From the NCBI RefSeq assembly GCF_052857255.1, contig NC_135497.1:182938204-183002203 (forward strand): DNA of 64,000 bases, read 5' to 3'. Shown piece by piece: positions 11,777 through 24,345 of this stretch. The number at the start of each line of letters is the position of its first letter. Position 1 is the first letter of the stretch. The DNA comes from Amblyomma americanum (Eukaryota > Arthropoda > Arachnida > Ixodida > Ixodidae). The translations under genes and the position numbers were made by a program. A model generated the notes under the pieces. It was not told the DNA's origin and did not search any database. It saw only the letters and a list, made by a program, of their open reading frames with translations.

Positions 11777-13034
11777 TGACATTCAGAGAGACTTGTTTCT
11801 GGACAAATCCTTTATTTCTTCGAAAATCAAACCACCAGTAAATATCAGCAACAAACTGAAGAAAAATTCGGCGTCAATAAAATTATGTACAGAAATTAAG
11901 CGAGAATTTCAGAAATTCAGATAACGTTTACACGATTAGACCGCAAACAAATGAGTGTGTACTACGGAAGCATATGGAACGTCCAAAGATTGTGCACGAC
12001 GCCATGTCCAGGAGGCCCACCATGGGTGCGGGTGTCGAAGCGTCCGCAGATATTTTTGGTCTTGATGAGAAGGCGGCCGTCTATGTTCAGCTTCAAATAC
12101 ATAATCACGCCAGCTTGGCGCAGAAGCCGCCGTGAGCTCGAACGACAGCGCTTGCCTCATCTTCTGATTGATGAAGTGCGGCCCATCACTGGCGTTCAAA
12201 CTTCTTCGCCTTTGCGCCTTCCTGCAGCCACCCCGAAGGAAACTCAGGCGCTATGCTAGCCGTCGAATGCGCCGGCCATATAGCGCAGGACACGCCGCAC
12301 GACGACCCCGAGGACAGGTGTTGCCAGCGCCGGAGACCTAAAAGTAGCAAGGCCAATGGCGCGACGGAGTCCTCGAGAGCCAGCCTCGAAGAGAACCAGG
12401 CGTAAGTCGGCGAGGTTTTCCGCTTCTTCGGAGACCACAGCGTGCCAGGTGGCGACTAGGGCTATGACCGACCCGCTTGCCACGTTGACCAGCGCGGCCA
12501 TTGTCAGGTGCAGTCACCTCGCACTGTTCGAGAACGGCGGGAATGTTGGTCTGCGCAAGACAGAAACGGCGTTTAGACGACTGGGCGGAGAGCACAACGT
12601 ATTCTATTGCGTCGATGAGATGAACGCAGGCCACAAACCCTCCAAAGAGTGCACGTAGAACGTACCTTAAAGAGTGGATGCTCACTCCCTGGCTGCCAGG
12701 CTTGAAGCATGACGGTGTGGTCCCACTGCTGTTGCGACTCGAACCTGTAGGGGCGATTCGGCTTCATCGCAGAATGGCCGACAGCAGCAGCTCCAAGTAG
12801 AACGGCGGCTCTCCGCGCTCGGGTGCCACCGTGGGCTCGTGCGCCGCGCGAGGCTTCAAGAATGGCTCCGCGCCATTGGCAAGGGGCGACATTGTCTCCG
12901 AGCGTCGCCGGTGCCGCCAGTAATGGTTCAGCAGAATGCTGGAACATCGTCGAGATGCACCGAGATGGGGCAGCGAGGCCTACCTTCGCCGGTGTCTTCG
13001 ATCAGTGCAGCAGCAATCGCGTGGCTCTTGGGGC
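11777..13034. other. Unassigned, moderately GC-rich region with overlapping short frames
   Basis: Several 80-125 codon frames overlap on both strands (for example minus 12256-12501 and 12573-12947, plus 12356-12658). None shows a domain I recognise and no splice pair joins them convincingly. It may hold remnants of a host gene or an old element. The right border is where the LINE reading frame becomes recognisable. Confidence 0.3.
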
Positions 13035-15037
13035 TCGAAAACTCTCGTGTCCACGCAAGATGTCATGATACAGCTCACACATGACATATTAGACACTAAG
13101 TCGCTGGATGCGAAAGTAATAGTGGGACTTGATCTCACTAAAGCTTTCGATAATGTAAAACACGAGGCGATACTAGAAAACCTGGCTCTTTTAAACGTCG
13201 GGGAGCGCACATACAACTACATTGCCAATTTCCTTTCGGACAGGATAGCGCGCATCCACTTTGGTGAAAGTCAGTCTCAAGACATACACTTGGGCAGCAT
13301 AGGCACCCCTCAGGGTTCGGTACTTTCCCCTATTCTCTTCAACGTGGCCATGATACGGCTCCCGAAGAGACTGGAGGGGATAGATGGCTTGAATTTCTGC
13401 ATGTATGCGGACGATATTACCATGTGGATGACCCGTGGCCACGACGCGCACATCGAAAGTACGCTACAGAAGGCCATAAATGAGGTCGAAAACTATGTCA
13501 GCCGTAGGGGCTTGCAATGCTCGCCGCAGAAGTCTGAACTTCTTTTTTATAGACCTCTGCATCAAAGACAAACTAGAACCATCCCTAACATCAAATTACA
13601 AACTCAAGGGGCGGAGATTCCTCATGTTGAAAAAATCAGAATTTTAGGAATGATTATACAAAGCAACGGGTATAACGGTGATGCAATAACTAAGATGGAA
13701 AACTGCGCGCAACAAACTATGCGGCTCATACAGCGGATTGCCAACAGAAGACACGGCATGAAAGAGCATAATCTCCTACGGCTGGTACAGGCGTTCGTAG
13801 TAAGCCGTATCTCGTATGCTGCCCCCTTCCTTGATCTTAAAGTTTCAGAAAAGGAAAAAATAAATGGAATTATCAGGCGATGCACGAAACAAGCTCTAGG
13901 ATTGCCCATCCGTACATCCACTCACCGCCTCCTAGAGCTGGGAATGCATAATACCCTGGAAGAAATTACGGAAGCAGTGAGAACGTCCCAAATCGAACGC
14001 TTAGCCGGGACCACAACCGGCAGGGCCATTCTAGAAAAACTCAATCTTAGCCGAGATAACAGAACAACCGCCAAAGTTGACATGCTCGGAAAAATTCGAG
14101 ACAATATAGTTGTACCCCCATTACCCAGGAATATGCATCCTATTCATCACTCAGTGCGCCGGGCCAAGCGGGCAGAGGCGCTAGAGAAACGCTTCCGCTC
14201 CTACAAAGACGAGGACGTGGTCTACGTGGATGCCGCTGAGTATGGTAAGAACACGATGACCGTCGCTGTCGTCAATAATAAACAACTCCTCAAAATAAGT
14301 GCCTCCATACTCTCGGGTAACCCAGAGACTGCAGAGGAAGCTGCCATAGCACTGGCTTGTGTAGGCACAAAAGCGAGATACATCATCAGTGACTCCAAAG
14401 TTGCCATACTAAATTTCAGCAGGGGCCGGGTCTCCCCTCTAACGAATACAATTCTAAGCCGTCATGTAATAGACCGGAAAATTACGCTAGTCTGGACACC
14501 AGCACATGCATCCCTGCCTGGTAATGAGACGGCCCACGAGTTCGCCCGAGGCTTTTCTTTCCGGGCGGACCCGAGCGAGGTGGTCTTTACAGACAGGGAT
14601 CGCATGGTGACCTACAGAGAAATTACACAACACTATCGTTTGCAACGAGCTAGACTTCCTCCAGCGGATAGATCCTTGTCCAGATACCAAGCCATCAACT
14701 GGCGCCGGTTACAAACTTACACATTTCCAAACCCGGCCCTCTGGAGTCTTATGTACCCAGGGCAATTTTCAGAAAAATGCGCGATCTGCGAACTTAGGGC
14801 CACCTTGGACCACATACTATGGGAATGTCCTCATGCTCCCCGGGAGGGACGAGGCATTAACACAAAAGATCAATGGGAGACCTTACTACTGAGCTCCGAC
14901 CCGGCGACTCAGTTCCAACTCGTCCGACTGGCCGAAGCCGCCGCCGAGAGTCAAGACCTTTCGGCCGTCGTCTAGGCGGGTAGCCCTCTGGCTACCCTCT
15001 TTCTGTTGGATATTAAAAGTTTTCCTATCCTATCTCG
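13035..15037 (+). mobile_element. 5'-truncated RNase H-bearing LINE (I-like group)
   Basis: The element begins abruptly inside the RT region and ends after a short 3' UTR with TCCTATCCTATCTCG. The RT followed by RNase H and a CCHC-type finger is typical of the I-like group. Upstream endonuclease and ORF1 are missing, the usual result of incomplete reverse transcription. The window's right edge holds the complementary 5' half of a similar element (61410-64000), but the two do not overlap, so shared family is only a guess. Confidence 0.8.
13038..14975 (+). CDS. LINE ORF2 fragment: reverse transcriptase and RNase H
   Basis: RNA-directed DNA polymerase used for target-primed reverse transcription. 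RT motif A is LDLTKAFDNV, motif B is GTPQGSVLSPILFN, motif C is YADD (about 13404-13415). The RNase H domain follows: VYVDAAEYG near 14220, AEEAAIALAC, ISDSKVAI, and PAHASLPGNETAHEFAR near 14505. A zinc finger CAIC.....LDHILWEC lies near 14780-14830. About 645 codons are open with no frameshift, so this is one of the younger elements in the window. The open frame extends about 34 codons upstream into flanking DNA; I start where LVSTQDVM-type LINE sequence begins. It lacks a promoter and an endonuclease and cannot be an active unit as it stands. Confidence 0.85.
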   Translation, partial: KTLVSTQDVMIQLTHDILDTKSLDAKVIVGLDLTKAFDNVKHEAILENLALLNVGERTYNYIANFLSDRIARIHFGESQSQDIHLGSIGTPQGSVLSPILFNVAMIRLPKRLEGIDGLNFCMYADDITMWMTRGHDAHIESTLQKAINEVENYVSRRGLQCSPQKSELLFYRPLHQRQTRTIPNIKLQTQGAEIPHVEKIRILGMIIQSNGYNGDAITKMENCAQQTMRLIQRIANRRHGMKEHNLLRLVQAFVVSRISYAAPFLDLKVSEKEKINGIIRRCTKQALGLPIRTSTHRLLELGMHNTLEEITEAVRTSQIERLAGTTTGRAILEKLNLSRDNRTTAKVDMLGKIRDNIVVPPLPRNMHPIHHSVRRAKRAEALEKRFRSYKDEDVVYVDAAEYGKNTMTVAVVNNKQLLKISASILSGNPETAEEAAIALACVGTKARYIISDSKVAILNFSRGRVSPLTNTILSRHVIDRKITLVWTPAHASLPGNETAHEFARGFSFRADPSEVVFTDRDRMVTYREITQHYRLQRARLPPADRSLSRYQAINWRRLQTYTFPNPALWSLMYPGQFSEKCAICELRATLDHILWECPHAPREGRGINTKDQWETLLLSSDPATQFQLVRLAEAAAESQDLSAVV

Positions 15038-15111
15038 AGTCCAAAGCAAGATGTTCGACGCGTGACTGGCACTGAGCGTGATTCGATGACACGTACGCCG
15101 CGTTACACGTG

Positions 15112-15268
15112 CAGGGGCCGCACCTGATTGTTCAAAACGCCGGAGGCGGATGTGGTGCTTCGTATGGGTATGCAGCGAAAAGAGTCGAAGAAATTGGACG
15201 GTGACGTCAAACCACGAAGCCGGGGGCGAAGAGGGAGGCGCGTTTTTTTTTATGGAAATAAAAGTTGT

Positions 15269-15301
<33 letters not shown>
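15112..15301 (+). repeat. Harbinger-like terminus with (CAAT)n tail
   Basis: Begins AGGGGCCGCACCTG and shares GCAGCGAAAAG.GTCGAAGAAA and GGACGGTGACGTCAAAC with the terminus at 39791-39945. It is followed by AATAAAAGTTGTTT and about 7.5 CAAT units (15271-15301), which look like the 3' tail of a different retroelement. Confidence 0.45.
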
Positions 15302-15690
15302 GGAAGATTTAGAGGAGAGGCCATCACGCATAGAGGAGGGAAAGCTCAGGAGAGGCCCTCGCTATTCGAGCTGCACGCCAAAAAGTTTGTCTTAAGTAAC
15401 GCGTTTTCGCAAGCACTACTGGGAGTCCTTAGCCGATTGCGCAGCAAAGGAAAACGCTGGACGCAGCGGCGTCGTCTGCTACATTAGGGCTTTTTTTTTA
15501 CCTATACTGGCTACACTAGTGTAGCATGCTAGAATTTTTTTTTCCAGTGTAGAAAAAGTGTCGCCCCGCCCATCTACACGGACGCATTTCTTTTACGCGT
15601 AGAGTAGCATGAGGACTCCACTTTCTACACCGCTTTTTTTTTTTAAGTGTAGGCTAGCAGACGAAAAAAGAAAGCGCGCGTTCAAACGAA
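15302..15690. other. T-rich unassigned segment
   Basis: Several T8-T11 runs and repeated GTGTAG/CTACAC words (around 15505, 15550 and 15640) suggest an eroded inverted-repeat element. Ends cannot be fixed. Confidence 0.25.
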
Positions 15691-15980
15691 AAATAATAAT
15701 AAGTAATAATAATAATTGGTTTTTGGGGAAAGGAAATGGCGCAGTATCTGTCTCATATATCTTTGAACACCTCCACCGCGCCGTAAGGGAAGGGAGAAAG
15801 GAGGGAGTGAAAAAAGCAGGAAAGAAAGAGGTGCCGTAGTGGAGGGCTCCGGAATAATTTCGACCACCTGGGGATCTTTAACGACCACTGACATCGCACA
15901 GCAAGCGGGCGCCTTGGCGTTTCGCCTCCATCTAAACGCAGCCGCCACGGTCGGGTTCGGAGCTCCCGGGTCCGGCCTTG
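15691..15980 (-). mobile_element. Ruka-like SINE, head truncated
   Basis: The minus strand reads from a partial tRNA head (GAGCTCCGAACCCGACC) through GATGTCAGTGGTCGTTAAAG and CCACTACGGCACCTC to CCAATTATTATTATTACTT. The ATT-repeat tail is well preserved. Confidence 0.8.
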
Positions 15981-16892
15981 GTCATAATCAAGTAGTATTC
16001 GGCGGTACGTAGTGTCTTTCATCGCTTTTGCCTGCTTCGTTTTGAGACGGCGGATGTCTGCGCCCCTGTGATCCTTGGAGGCTACACTCGGCAAAATGTG
16101 CTGTTATACTTACATTGGATTCACCGTAGTCTCGTGTTAATCGCAGGGCTAGAAGGTTAACCTCAGCAAATGAAGTGAAGGGACAAAGTTTTTCTTCAGA
16201 CAAACTGTGTATATATACACACCCTCTGTCTAATTACAGAGGAAAGAAAACCAAATCTAGCGTACACTTTGAAGACTATGCTTTTTGTGTTCTTATTTTT
16301 CCTGATATATGTTACGCATGGTGCCACTGAAGTAGAACTTGTTGCTCTGTGCCATGTGTCATGTTTCATTCCTTTTCTTTAAACTGTGTGTCTTGGATCA
16401 AGGTGTGTATTGAATGAAGCTTCCGAACCACCTATCCCACCTTAATGCAGTGTAAAGTACTGCATTTAAACTTAAGCTGCCTGAAAAGTTGTAGTACACG
16501 GCTACCCTGGAAGCTTTCTGTGTCCAGCTTGCTGGCACGAGGCTTATATCTAAATGGCCCTCTGCAACACTTTGTATTTGAGAGCGTATTGCGTTTTGAG
16601 TGTAAAGCTGTAAAATGCGCTCATGATGTTGTAAAACAAACCTTCCTTTGCTAGAATCAATTTATAACTTCATGCATGAGGTCCCTGAGTAAGGTTTTTG
16701 ATGTCGGCTTGTTTGCATGCTATAGTAAGTAAAAGTGGCCCACATTCTGGCCACACTTTAATCGTGCTCTCTGGTGAATAGCACAACGCTCTCAGTTTTT
16801 TGCTGAGTGAGTATGCACGCGCATGGTTTTGGCGGAGTCTTGAAGAATGCTGCCATGCATGGTCACACCTCACCTTAATGTTCAACCTGTCT
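15981..16892. other. No gene seen
   Basis: Short frames only. Nothing repeats elsewhere in the window as far as I can see. Confidence 0.3.
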
Positions 16893-19325
16893 TTTAATTT
16901 ATTTATTTATTTGAACCTCAAGGGTCCCTGACGGGACATTACATGAGGAGTGGGCGCAAGAACAGCGGTTAACAATGAATGTTACATGGGAATCAAGACG
17001 ATGGCATGGCTTCCTCGATGGCAGTCTTGAAATGGGCTGGATCAGGGATTAGTGCTAAGTCGGAGGGAAGGTCATTCCAGTCGCGAGCTGTGTGAACAAA
17101 AAATGATTTCTGAAAAGTAATAGTGCGGGCACGATGCGGGATGACGCTGTTTGGATGGCCTGTGCGGGGTGTTCGACGTACTGGTAGAATGAGCTTGCTG
17201 TCACGGGGTGAACAACGGAAAAACCTGTGATAAAAGGCAGAGACGTGAAATTCGGCGACGGGAAGCGAGAGAAAGAAGTTTTAGTTGGAACTTCAAGGCG
17301 GATATGCAAGAGTATCGCGAGTAGTTTGAAAGAATAAAGCGAGTGGCCCGATTCTGAACAGATTCAAGGGCTGAGGTAAGGTTAGACTGATGGAGGTCAA
17401 ATATTGCGCAAGCGCATTCAAATTTAGGTCGCAGAAATGTTTTATAAGCTAGTAATTTTAAGGAAGAAGGTGTCACGCGCAGGTCACGCCGGAGATACCC
17501 AATTGCTCGAGTAGATGAGTTTATTATGTGGTTAATGTGGCAAGACCATGATAAGTCACTAGCGAGGTCAATACCAAGATACTTAAAAGAATTAGCGGAA
17601 ATAATGGCAGTATCGTTAATTTTATAAGTAGGCGGAGTATAATTTCGGCGGCGGTGAAAAGAAATTTGCACAGTCTTTGTAGTATTTAGGGACATTATCC
17701 ACGTAGTTCACCACTGCTGTATGTTATCCAGATCATTTTGGAGGATGTAAGCATCTTCGGCGTTAGTTATGGGGCGGTGGAGTACGCAATCATCCGCGAA
17801 AAGGCGGATGCTAGATGTTACTGTGGAAGGCAAATCGTTAATGTATATTACCCGTGTTGGTTTGGATGAAAAAAAGTTGACCAATGTTAGAAAAGTGGCA
17901 ACATTAGAGTAAATGACGTGTTCGATGATCTTAGAGCATACACTGGTAAGCGAAATGGGTCGATAATTACCTGGGGATGATTTGTCACCTTTCTTAAAAA
18001 CTGGAATCAGCTCCCCAATTCGCCAGTCATGTGGAACGGAGCCTGTATCAAGCGACTGTTGAAAAATGAGGGAAAGAATAAGACTGCAATCATGTTTAGT
18101 ATTCCTCAAGACTTTGGAATTAATTTCATCGATACCGTAGGAAGATGAAAATTTTAGCGAGTCGATAATATTAACATTACCATGTGCGTTGAAAGTGATG
18201 CCATCCATTGGTGGATGCGACAAAGGCGCGGGATCAAGGACATCACGAGTTCTTTCATTAGTAAAAACTGAATAGAATGCATGGCTCACGACATGGGGTA
18301 CGTCGGATACGCCGAGTGGTGAGCCAGTGCTGTCAATGAGAGAAATAGTATTATCAACATCGGGGATCATTGTTTTCCAGAAGCGCTTAGGGTTGCTTTG
18401 TAACATTTCAGAGAGGGTAGTGGAAAAAAAAACGGAGTTTAGTTTGGGTAGCGAGATCGGAATATTACATGGCAGTGGCGTGGTAAATGTTCCAGGCACA
18501 TTTAGTGTTAGATAACTTGGTAGAACGGAAAAGCGGTTTTTTTTGTTATTATTTAAACGCTTTAGTGTAACATTAAACCATGGAGAACGTTTTAGCTCTG
18601 TTATGCTGATGGAGGGGATGTAAAGTCGAATCAAACGCAGCATTTCTGACTTGAAGAGAGACCAGTTCGACTCAGGAGAACGCAAGTAGTAGGTAGAAGC
18701 AAAATGATTATGGAAAACAAGAAGGTCACGATTCATGCTATTGTAGACTCCATTGTCGTATAGCGTTAGTACTTTATTGGATTTAGGACTGTTGGTAACG
18801 CTGGTAGAAAAGGTAGTGTGAAGTACAACGTGATCACTAAGGCCCGCAATGTACGAAGGAGCACTGAATTCGTCAGGATGAGTAGCTAATATAAGGTCAA
18901 TAATTGTTGATGTACGGTCAGTTGTGCGGGTGGGCTCAGAAACAATTTGAGACAGGCCGATAGTTAGGCATGAGTTTAAGAATTCATTAGATGCCTGACT
19001 TCTTGTTAGGGTGCGGGACATATCATTCCAATCTATGGACGGAAAGTTGAAATCGCCGAAAAGCAAAATGGGGGTGCGTGGGTAAGATGAGAATAGCGAA
19101 TCGAGCGTGTCATGAAAAAGCGTTATGAAGGAACTGTCCGTATCAGGCGGTCGACACCATATACCGATGGGTACGCGAGGGCATGAAGCATGACAGCACA
19201 CCCAAATCATTTCCGATCAGGTGAGTGCGTTAACAATGGAACAATTTAGAAGGCGCTTGGCAGCGATAAGAACGCCGCCCCCACGGCTGCCGTCAGGTCT
19301 GTCGTTTTTTGTTCCGCAACACGGT
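16893..19325 (-). pseudogene. LINE with endonuclease and RT, internal deletion (CR1/Jockey-like)
   Basis: Read on the minus strand, it starts inside the APE-type endonuclease (GGGVLIAAKR near 19280), continues with GDFNFPSIDW and GLSDHVVL, and reaches RT with IGELIPVFKKGDKSSPGNYR. Then NFFSSKP joins directly to VIYINDLP, so the stretch with RT motifs A and B is missing although the frame is kept. FADDC (motif C), FKYLGIDL and the C-terminal region follow. Further defects are TGA codons near 19222 and 17705 and frameshifts near 17200-17300. The 3' end is a (TTTA)n tract at 16897-16911 on the plus strand, an AAAT-type tail. It cannot make active RT. Confidence 0.85.
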
Positions 19326-21049
19326 GATTTAGCCCCACAGCACTATCTGTTTAAAAGCAGCAGCATCAAAAGATGGAGCGCCACCACTACTGGTGCCTTA
19401 TCAAACACTGCGCGGAATGCTACCCTTGCTGTGCTGCCTTATCAAAACCAGTGCGACATGCGTTGTCTGGCCCGGCGTAACTCTTCTAAAACCGTGCCAT
19501 TGATACCGGAATAACTTTGGGGTTAGTATCATCATCTGTCCCCATGCTTGTTTACAAACGTAAAATCGTGTATAGATCATTTGTCGTGCGTGTAACGTGA
19601 ACAGCGGCAAAAATAAATAACAAGGAAAAGGAAATGAAAAATAACAATTCCTGCATACAGGCTTCTGTCTGATATGTCTGCTGTCTAGTCCGTCGTTTGC
19701 CAGCAGCTTAAATGCTGCTTCAACTGAACAAAAACAAGCACACTAGAAAGAGGTCTTTCCGGTTGCTGACATCAGGAAGCGTAACCATATGAGAAGTTGC
19801 CTGTGCTGTATACCAGCTACATTTCCCGCGATTTTTGCATGCAAGGGCGCCCACAAAATTCGGCAACGGAACCACTGACACGCAGACCCTTCGCGAGAAA
19901 GTAAACCGTTCCATTTGGCTCTCGTCGTGGTCGAAACTGCTCTGGGGGCGACACGAAATGGAGCGGCGGTCCGTGATCAACACAACCGTCTGTTCTTGAC
20001 CGGAGGGAGCTCCAAAAGACAGCTTCGGCCGCAGACTAGGCCACTGTACCATGCAGAGAGATAACCAGTATGTATACAGCACGCGGCATGCGCAGCATAG
20101 CTGCTCCGCACTTGTCTGTCGTGGCAAGCACTAGCACAGAAATGTAGAATGCCCCCTCTTCGATGGGCAAATCTCTTCTAACTTTTCACTGCTACAATAT
20201 ACCTCTATCTCTAAAAACGGCCTCAATAAGCACTACGTGGGAGTTACATTGCCAGTGACTTTGGTTTCATTAGTGGAGTCCTCTTCAGTCGCTCCTTTTT
20301 TGTTCGTTCTGCATTGAGTACTGCATCGTTTTAATTTTTTTTAAGGAGACCTTGTTCCCGGTTGCGTCACTCAAGAATAAAAATTGCAGAGCACTGCAGA
20401 CTGCTGCAATGGAGAAATGCGAAATCATTTACGTCTGAACGTCAGCATCTTTTTTTTTGCGCGTCATTGTTGTCACGTTACAATTATCACGTGACCATTG
20501 GATGACGTCAGCAACTTTTTTCGCAATTCATCGTTGTCTAACATCACTACACATCTCCAACACACTTTACCGTCGTACACACCACAACGCGTTCACTTCG
20601 TACCCCTCTAACACGATTTAAAAAAACGACTTTTCGTGGCGCACAGAATTTTTTATACTTTTTTCGAGACCATTTGTTTCTCCCTCTGGAGGCTGGTGGA
20701 GCTGGTCTTCAGCACTTGCTTGTTCGTCAGATTGTTTCAAGGCTTTTCTTTTTTAAAACAGCAAACCGTCCTTCCTGCTAGCTGTGTTAAACAGGCGATT
20801 AGGTGCTCATTTGCCTATTCTGTTTGCGTCCACTGGCATAGGAGAGTGGGGACTTTGTCGGGTTTTATTAAGTAACCGGCACATTATATTTGCTCACTTT
20901 ACGGTTTTCCTTCGAATTCCTCCAGAAGACAGATTGCAAAAGTTCTGACTGAGACGTTGATATCTGTACCGATGTATTGGCAGCCTTACCTCTCCTTTCT
21001 AGACAACAGCGGGTGCAACGGAACACGTTCAATCGGCCGCAAAGACTTC
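19326..21049. other. No gene supported
   Basis: A 135-codon minus frame (19720-20127) has no known motif and no splice or promoter support. T-rich tracts lie around 20335-20345 and 20450-20458. Confidence 0.3.
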
Positions 21050-21430
21050 CTTGTTTAAACTTCACACGTCAACTTTACCTGTCAAAACGTGGCTTCGCGA
21101 AAAAGGGACTTTTGTGCCATAGTCAATGAACTATCGCTTGTGTCAGCAGCCAGAAACTATTGATCATTGTTTTGTGTCTTGCCGTGATGCCATACTTTTT
21201 TTTTTGGACATTCTTCAACGGAGTCTCAAAAAGGGCATTGAGATTACACGCTATACAATAACATTTTTGCCTAAAGTGGAAGGTTTTAAGGTTCTGTTTA
21301 ATATTTTACTGCTCATGGGACTGTTTAGCCTGTGGAAGAGCCGCATGACAGATCGCCACGCAGAGCCGCCACGTTCATCAAAGTTTCTGTTCAGGGAGCA
21401 GTGTGCTACGGTGCGGGGAGTACATGCTGC
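21050..21430 (+). pseudogene. LINE ORF2 C-terminal fragment
   Basis: FKLHTSTLPVKTWLREKG, then CRLCQQPETIDHCF-like zinc-finger residues (CQQPETIDHCFVSC) and FLDILQRSLKK are the conserved end of a non-LTR retrotransposon polyprotein. A TAG separates TFVP from SMNYR. RT proper is absent. Confidence 0.6.
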
Positions 21431-23950
21431 GCAGGATCGACCTATGCCTGGCTGCCATTACTCGATGCATGCGTGTGTCTCCCGGAATTTTGATGTGCGG
21501 GCAAAGTGAGAGCAGGATGCTGGTGTGGCTGGGTATGACGGGTTGCGGTGTGCGACCTGGCAAAGTCGGGATTGAAGCCTGTAAGGTCGGGTGTACTTCC
21601 ATGCAATGAGGAAAAATGCCCTTCGTGGCGTATGTGTTGCGTGCCCTCCTGACACACGGAGGGCCTAGTTTCGAGCCGCAATGCTTGCAAATGTATTTTC
21701 GAATGGTCATTTTCGTGCGGACAGGGTCTGATGATATGCTCAGGCGACACGCTCTGGCGACACTCTCTGCTGACCGGTCCTGTATACGTCAGTCATGAGA
21801 CAAGAAATGCTTCCACATTAAGTTATTGCATCACTCCTTCTTGATAACGGTTCATGATTTAAAGTTCGTAAGGAGGCCAGGATAAAAACCATTTTATTTC
21901 TCCTGCTCTAACGGGAGATGACTGGAAGTTTAAAATCTTTCAAAACTGAAGTTGTTGCCTCAAGGAATTTTCGGGACGTATATTTGAGGAACTGCAGAAT
22001 GTTCGTGGCCCGATGTACAATCATGATTCTTTTTCAAATGAATCGGTAGCCAACGTATATTTCATTTACTATTCCCGCCTTCAGTAAGCGCGCCATCGAA
22101 CCACAGCGCAAACCATAGGCTTTTTTCCTTGCGCATTGTAACGCCCTCGGCCCAGTAAGAAAAAAATTGTTTTTTCGTACTTATGGTGTATCATACACGG
22201 TGAGTGCATAGGCTGCTAAGCACTAAAATTATATTGTAGGGAAAATACGTACACGGTCGTCCACTTCTACCTTGAACACCGCTCTGCGTGGCCAGCGCTC
22301 CGTGGAGCGCCTCGCGCGGGCTCCTGGGGAACTAGCGCGCAAGCGCAGTGACAGCTGTAGGCGGCAACGTTTAGGTGGGGCCTCCGCTGCGTCGTCTGCT
22401 TAAGCGCGGCGCCTCTGCCAAGGTACGCTTGCTTTGCTGTAACGCTAACTTTGTTCTTGCTATGCGCACGAAAATCGAAAGTCCGGCACGGTTCCTGAAG
22501 GCGCAGCAACTGCGCTTGGTTCTGTGCAGCACATGGTTGTGTGCAGCACAAGCGGAATTCATGTCTTGGCAAACAATTAAAAACGTGGCCATCGCAGAAA
22601 TTCCGCTACTTTCGGTCCTTAGGCAGTCGAGGTGCTCTTATGAGTGCCAAAATTTCCTGTCACTCATTTCATTAAAAAAAACAATAGTCGAGCTCAGCTT
22701 ACAAGCTAAGGTCATTCTCCAGCGAGAGTTAGCTGCATTACAGTGCTAAGCGGCTATGATTGGCTCAATGAGTCTTTCTGCTTTCAGTAACTGCAGGTGT
22801 GGCTTTTCGATAACAATAAAAAATACTAGCAATGCACAGTTGTTGCGACCAGAATATTTTTTTTAATTTCTTTCTAGAATGCCGGACTGATACCTTGTGG
22901 TGGCTGAAATGAGTGTATCAATGCACTCCCTGCCAAGGACAACGGTGCAAGTATGCTGAAACGCTAGGTTAATTCCCGTATCTCACGGTGTCGTGGGCTA
23001 AGGCTGCATTCGAAAGTAGCATCAGGACAAGCAGACGGATTCATCTAACTAAAAAACCCAAGAACCAACCAAGCTAGGTAATTCATAGCTTAAAAGGACA
23101 TTCAGAACAAATAGAAGTTGACCTGTATAGATGGAGTACCGCGCATGAAGCGAAAAGAGACCCCTCTCCACTAAAATGGATCTTTTATAAGCTAGAAAAG
23201 ACCATAAACGAAGTACAGGTGTCGCCATTCCCTGTCGATTTCGCATGTAAAATGCGCACGTCGACACCGAAGCTTGGGCGTAGATCCCACAGGCTACGCA
23301 AAAACGCTATTCACTTCAAACAGTGGCAACCCGTCCTTTTCGGTAACGGCGTCACGAGTTCGATTCGACTGATGGCGTCTTCACACTTGGCTCTCTCTTT
23401 CCACAACACCCGAGCCGGTGAAAAAATACCCCCAAAACGACGCAAAAAACTGTGAAACGGTGTCGCTCACAGAGAGGCGCTTGATTTATATGAACTATAG
23501 GAGTCACGCGCTGCGCTTGCTAATGCGAAGGCGGCGATGTTTTGCCGAGTTCAGCTGCGCGCTACTGATGCGCCGAGTTTAACGCAATCGGCTTTTGAAG
23601 CGTAAGAGAAAAGGACGAAAAGCTTGGATTGTGACATTGTATTACACTGTCTCTCATTGCGTACTGCTTTCAACTTCTTCCATGTATATTCGTGCTTGAG
23701 CGAAGCTCTGATTGCTGGAAAAATAAAACTGTATGGTCGTGAGACGGAGCGATTGCCAGCGGTGAATAGTCAAGTACATACAATGCCAACGCTCGTCTCG
23801 TTATCTGGGTTTTTCCAAACAAACCAATCTTCTTTTCCTGATATTTTGATGAAGAAGTACGGCATGGCGGCAACGCGGGATTCTTGCACCGCAGGTACGC
23901 TGTAAATTGATTAGATTACTGCACAGCAAAGTTACCTCTCAAAAGAAATT
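21431..23950. other. No gene seen; CpG-rich patches near 22260-22420 and 23480-23600
   Basis: Short frames on both strands, none with a recognisable domain. The CpG-rich patches could be old promoters or element ends. Confidence 0.3.
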
Positions 23951-24345
23951 CTGGGGCCGTATTACGTACCGCTCTCAATACTAAAACGCTCACAATGCCC
24001 CGCTCCTATTGGTCGGCCTTGGCCGGCGGACATAAGAATTTTTGCGTCACCGGCGGCTTCTATTCACGTAGTGAACACTGCTGCAGTGATGACGTTGCGC
24101 ACTTAATTAGGCGGGCTGAATGTGACTGAAACTTGCAAGCAAAAAACGTAGCCCCTATAGTACGCCCACAATCTTTGCGAGGGAAAATGGCGACAAACGT
24201 AGCAGCGTGCTGCGGCGGCGCGAGTATCGAGAAGAGTCCGCGAAGACGCTTTTGGTTTGCCGGTCGAGTTGCTTCGACGCGAGTGTCGCCTGGACAGGGA
24301 CACTGCAAGGTGGTCGCGTCAAGTACAGCGGAAGTTCATGCCTAA
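23951..24345 (+). pseudogene. PIF/Harbinger element: left terminus and start of HARBI1-like transposase
   Basis: The terminus CTGGGGCCGTATTACGTACC is followed by a CpG-rich leader and a broken copy of the Harbinger transposase N-terminus. Between about 24205 and 24300 the frame gives RRVREDAFGLPVELLRRECRLDRDTARW, here read as the segments RREDAFGLP-like and ELLRRECRLDRDTARW, matching the pattern DAFGLPDELLR..FRL at 41170-41470. The family encodes a DDE transposase that works with a Myb-like partner. Frameshifts break this copy and a SINE pile-up follows. Confidence 0.55.

Noticed and set aside
19720..20127. 135-codon minus-strand frame
   Set aside because: No domain, no splice or promoter support, and no repeat relationship; likely chance.
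22260..22420. CpG island of a host gene
   Set aside because: No adjoining exon, start codon context or splice signal could be linked to it.
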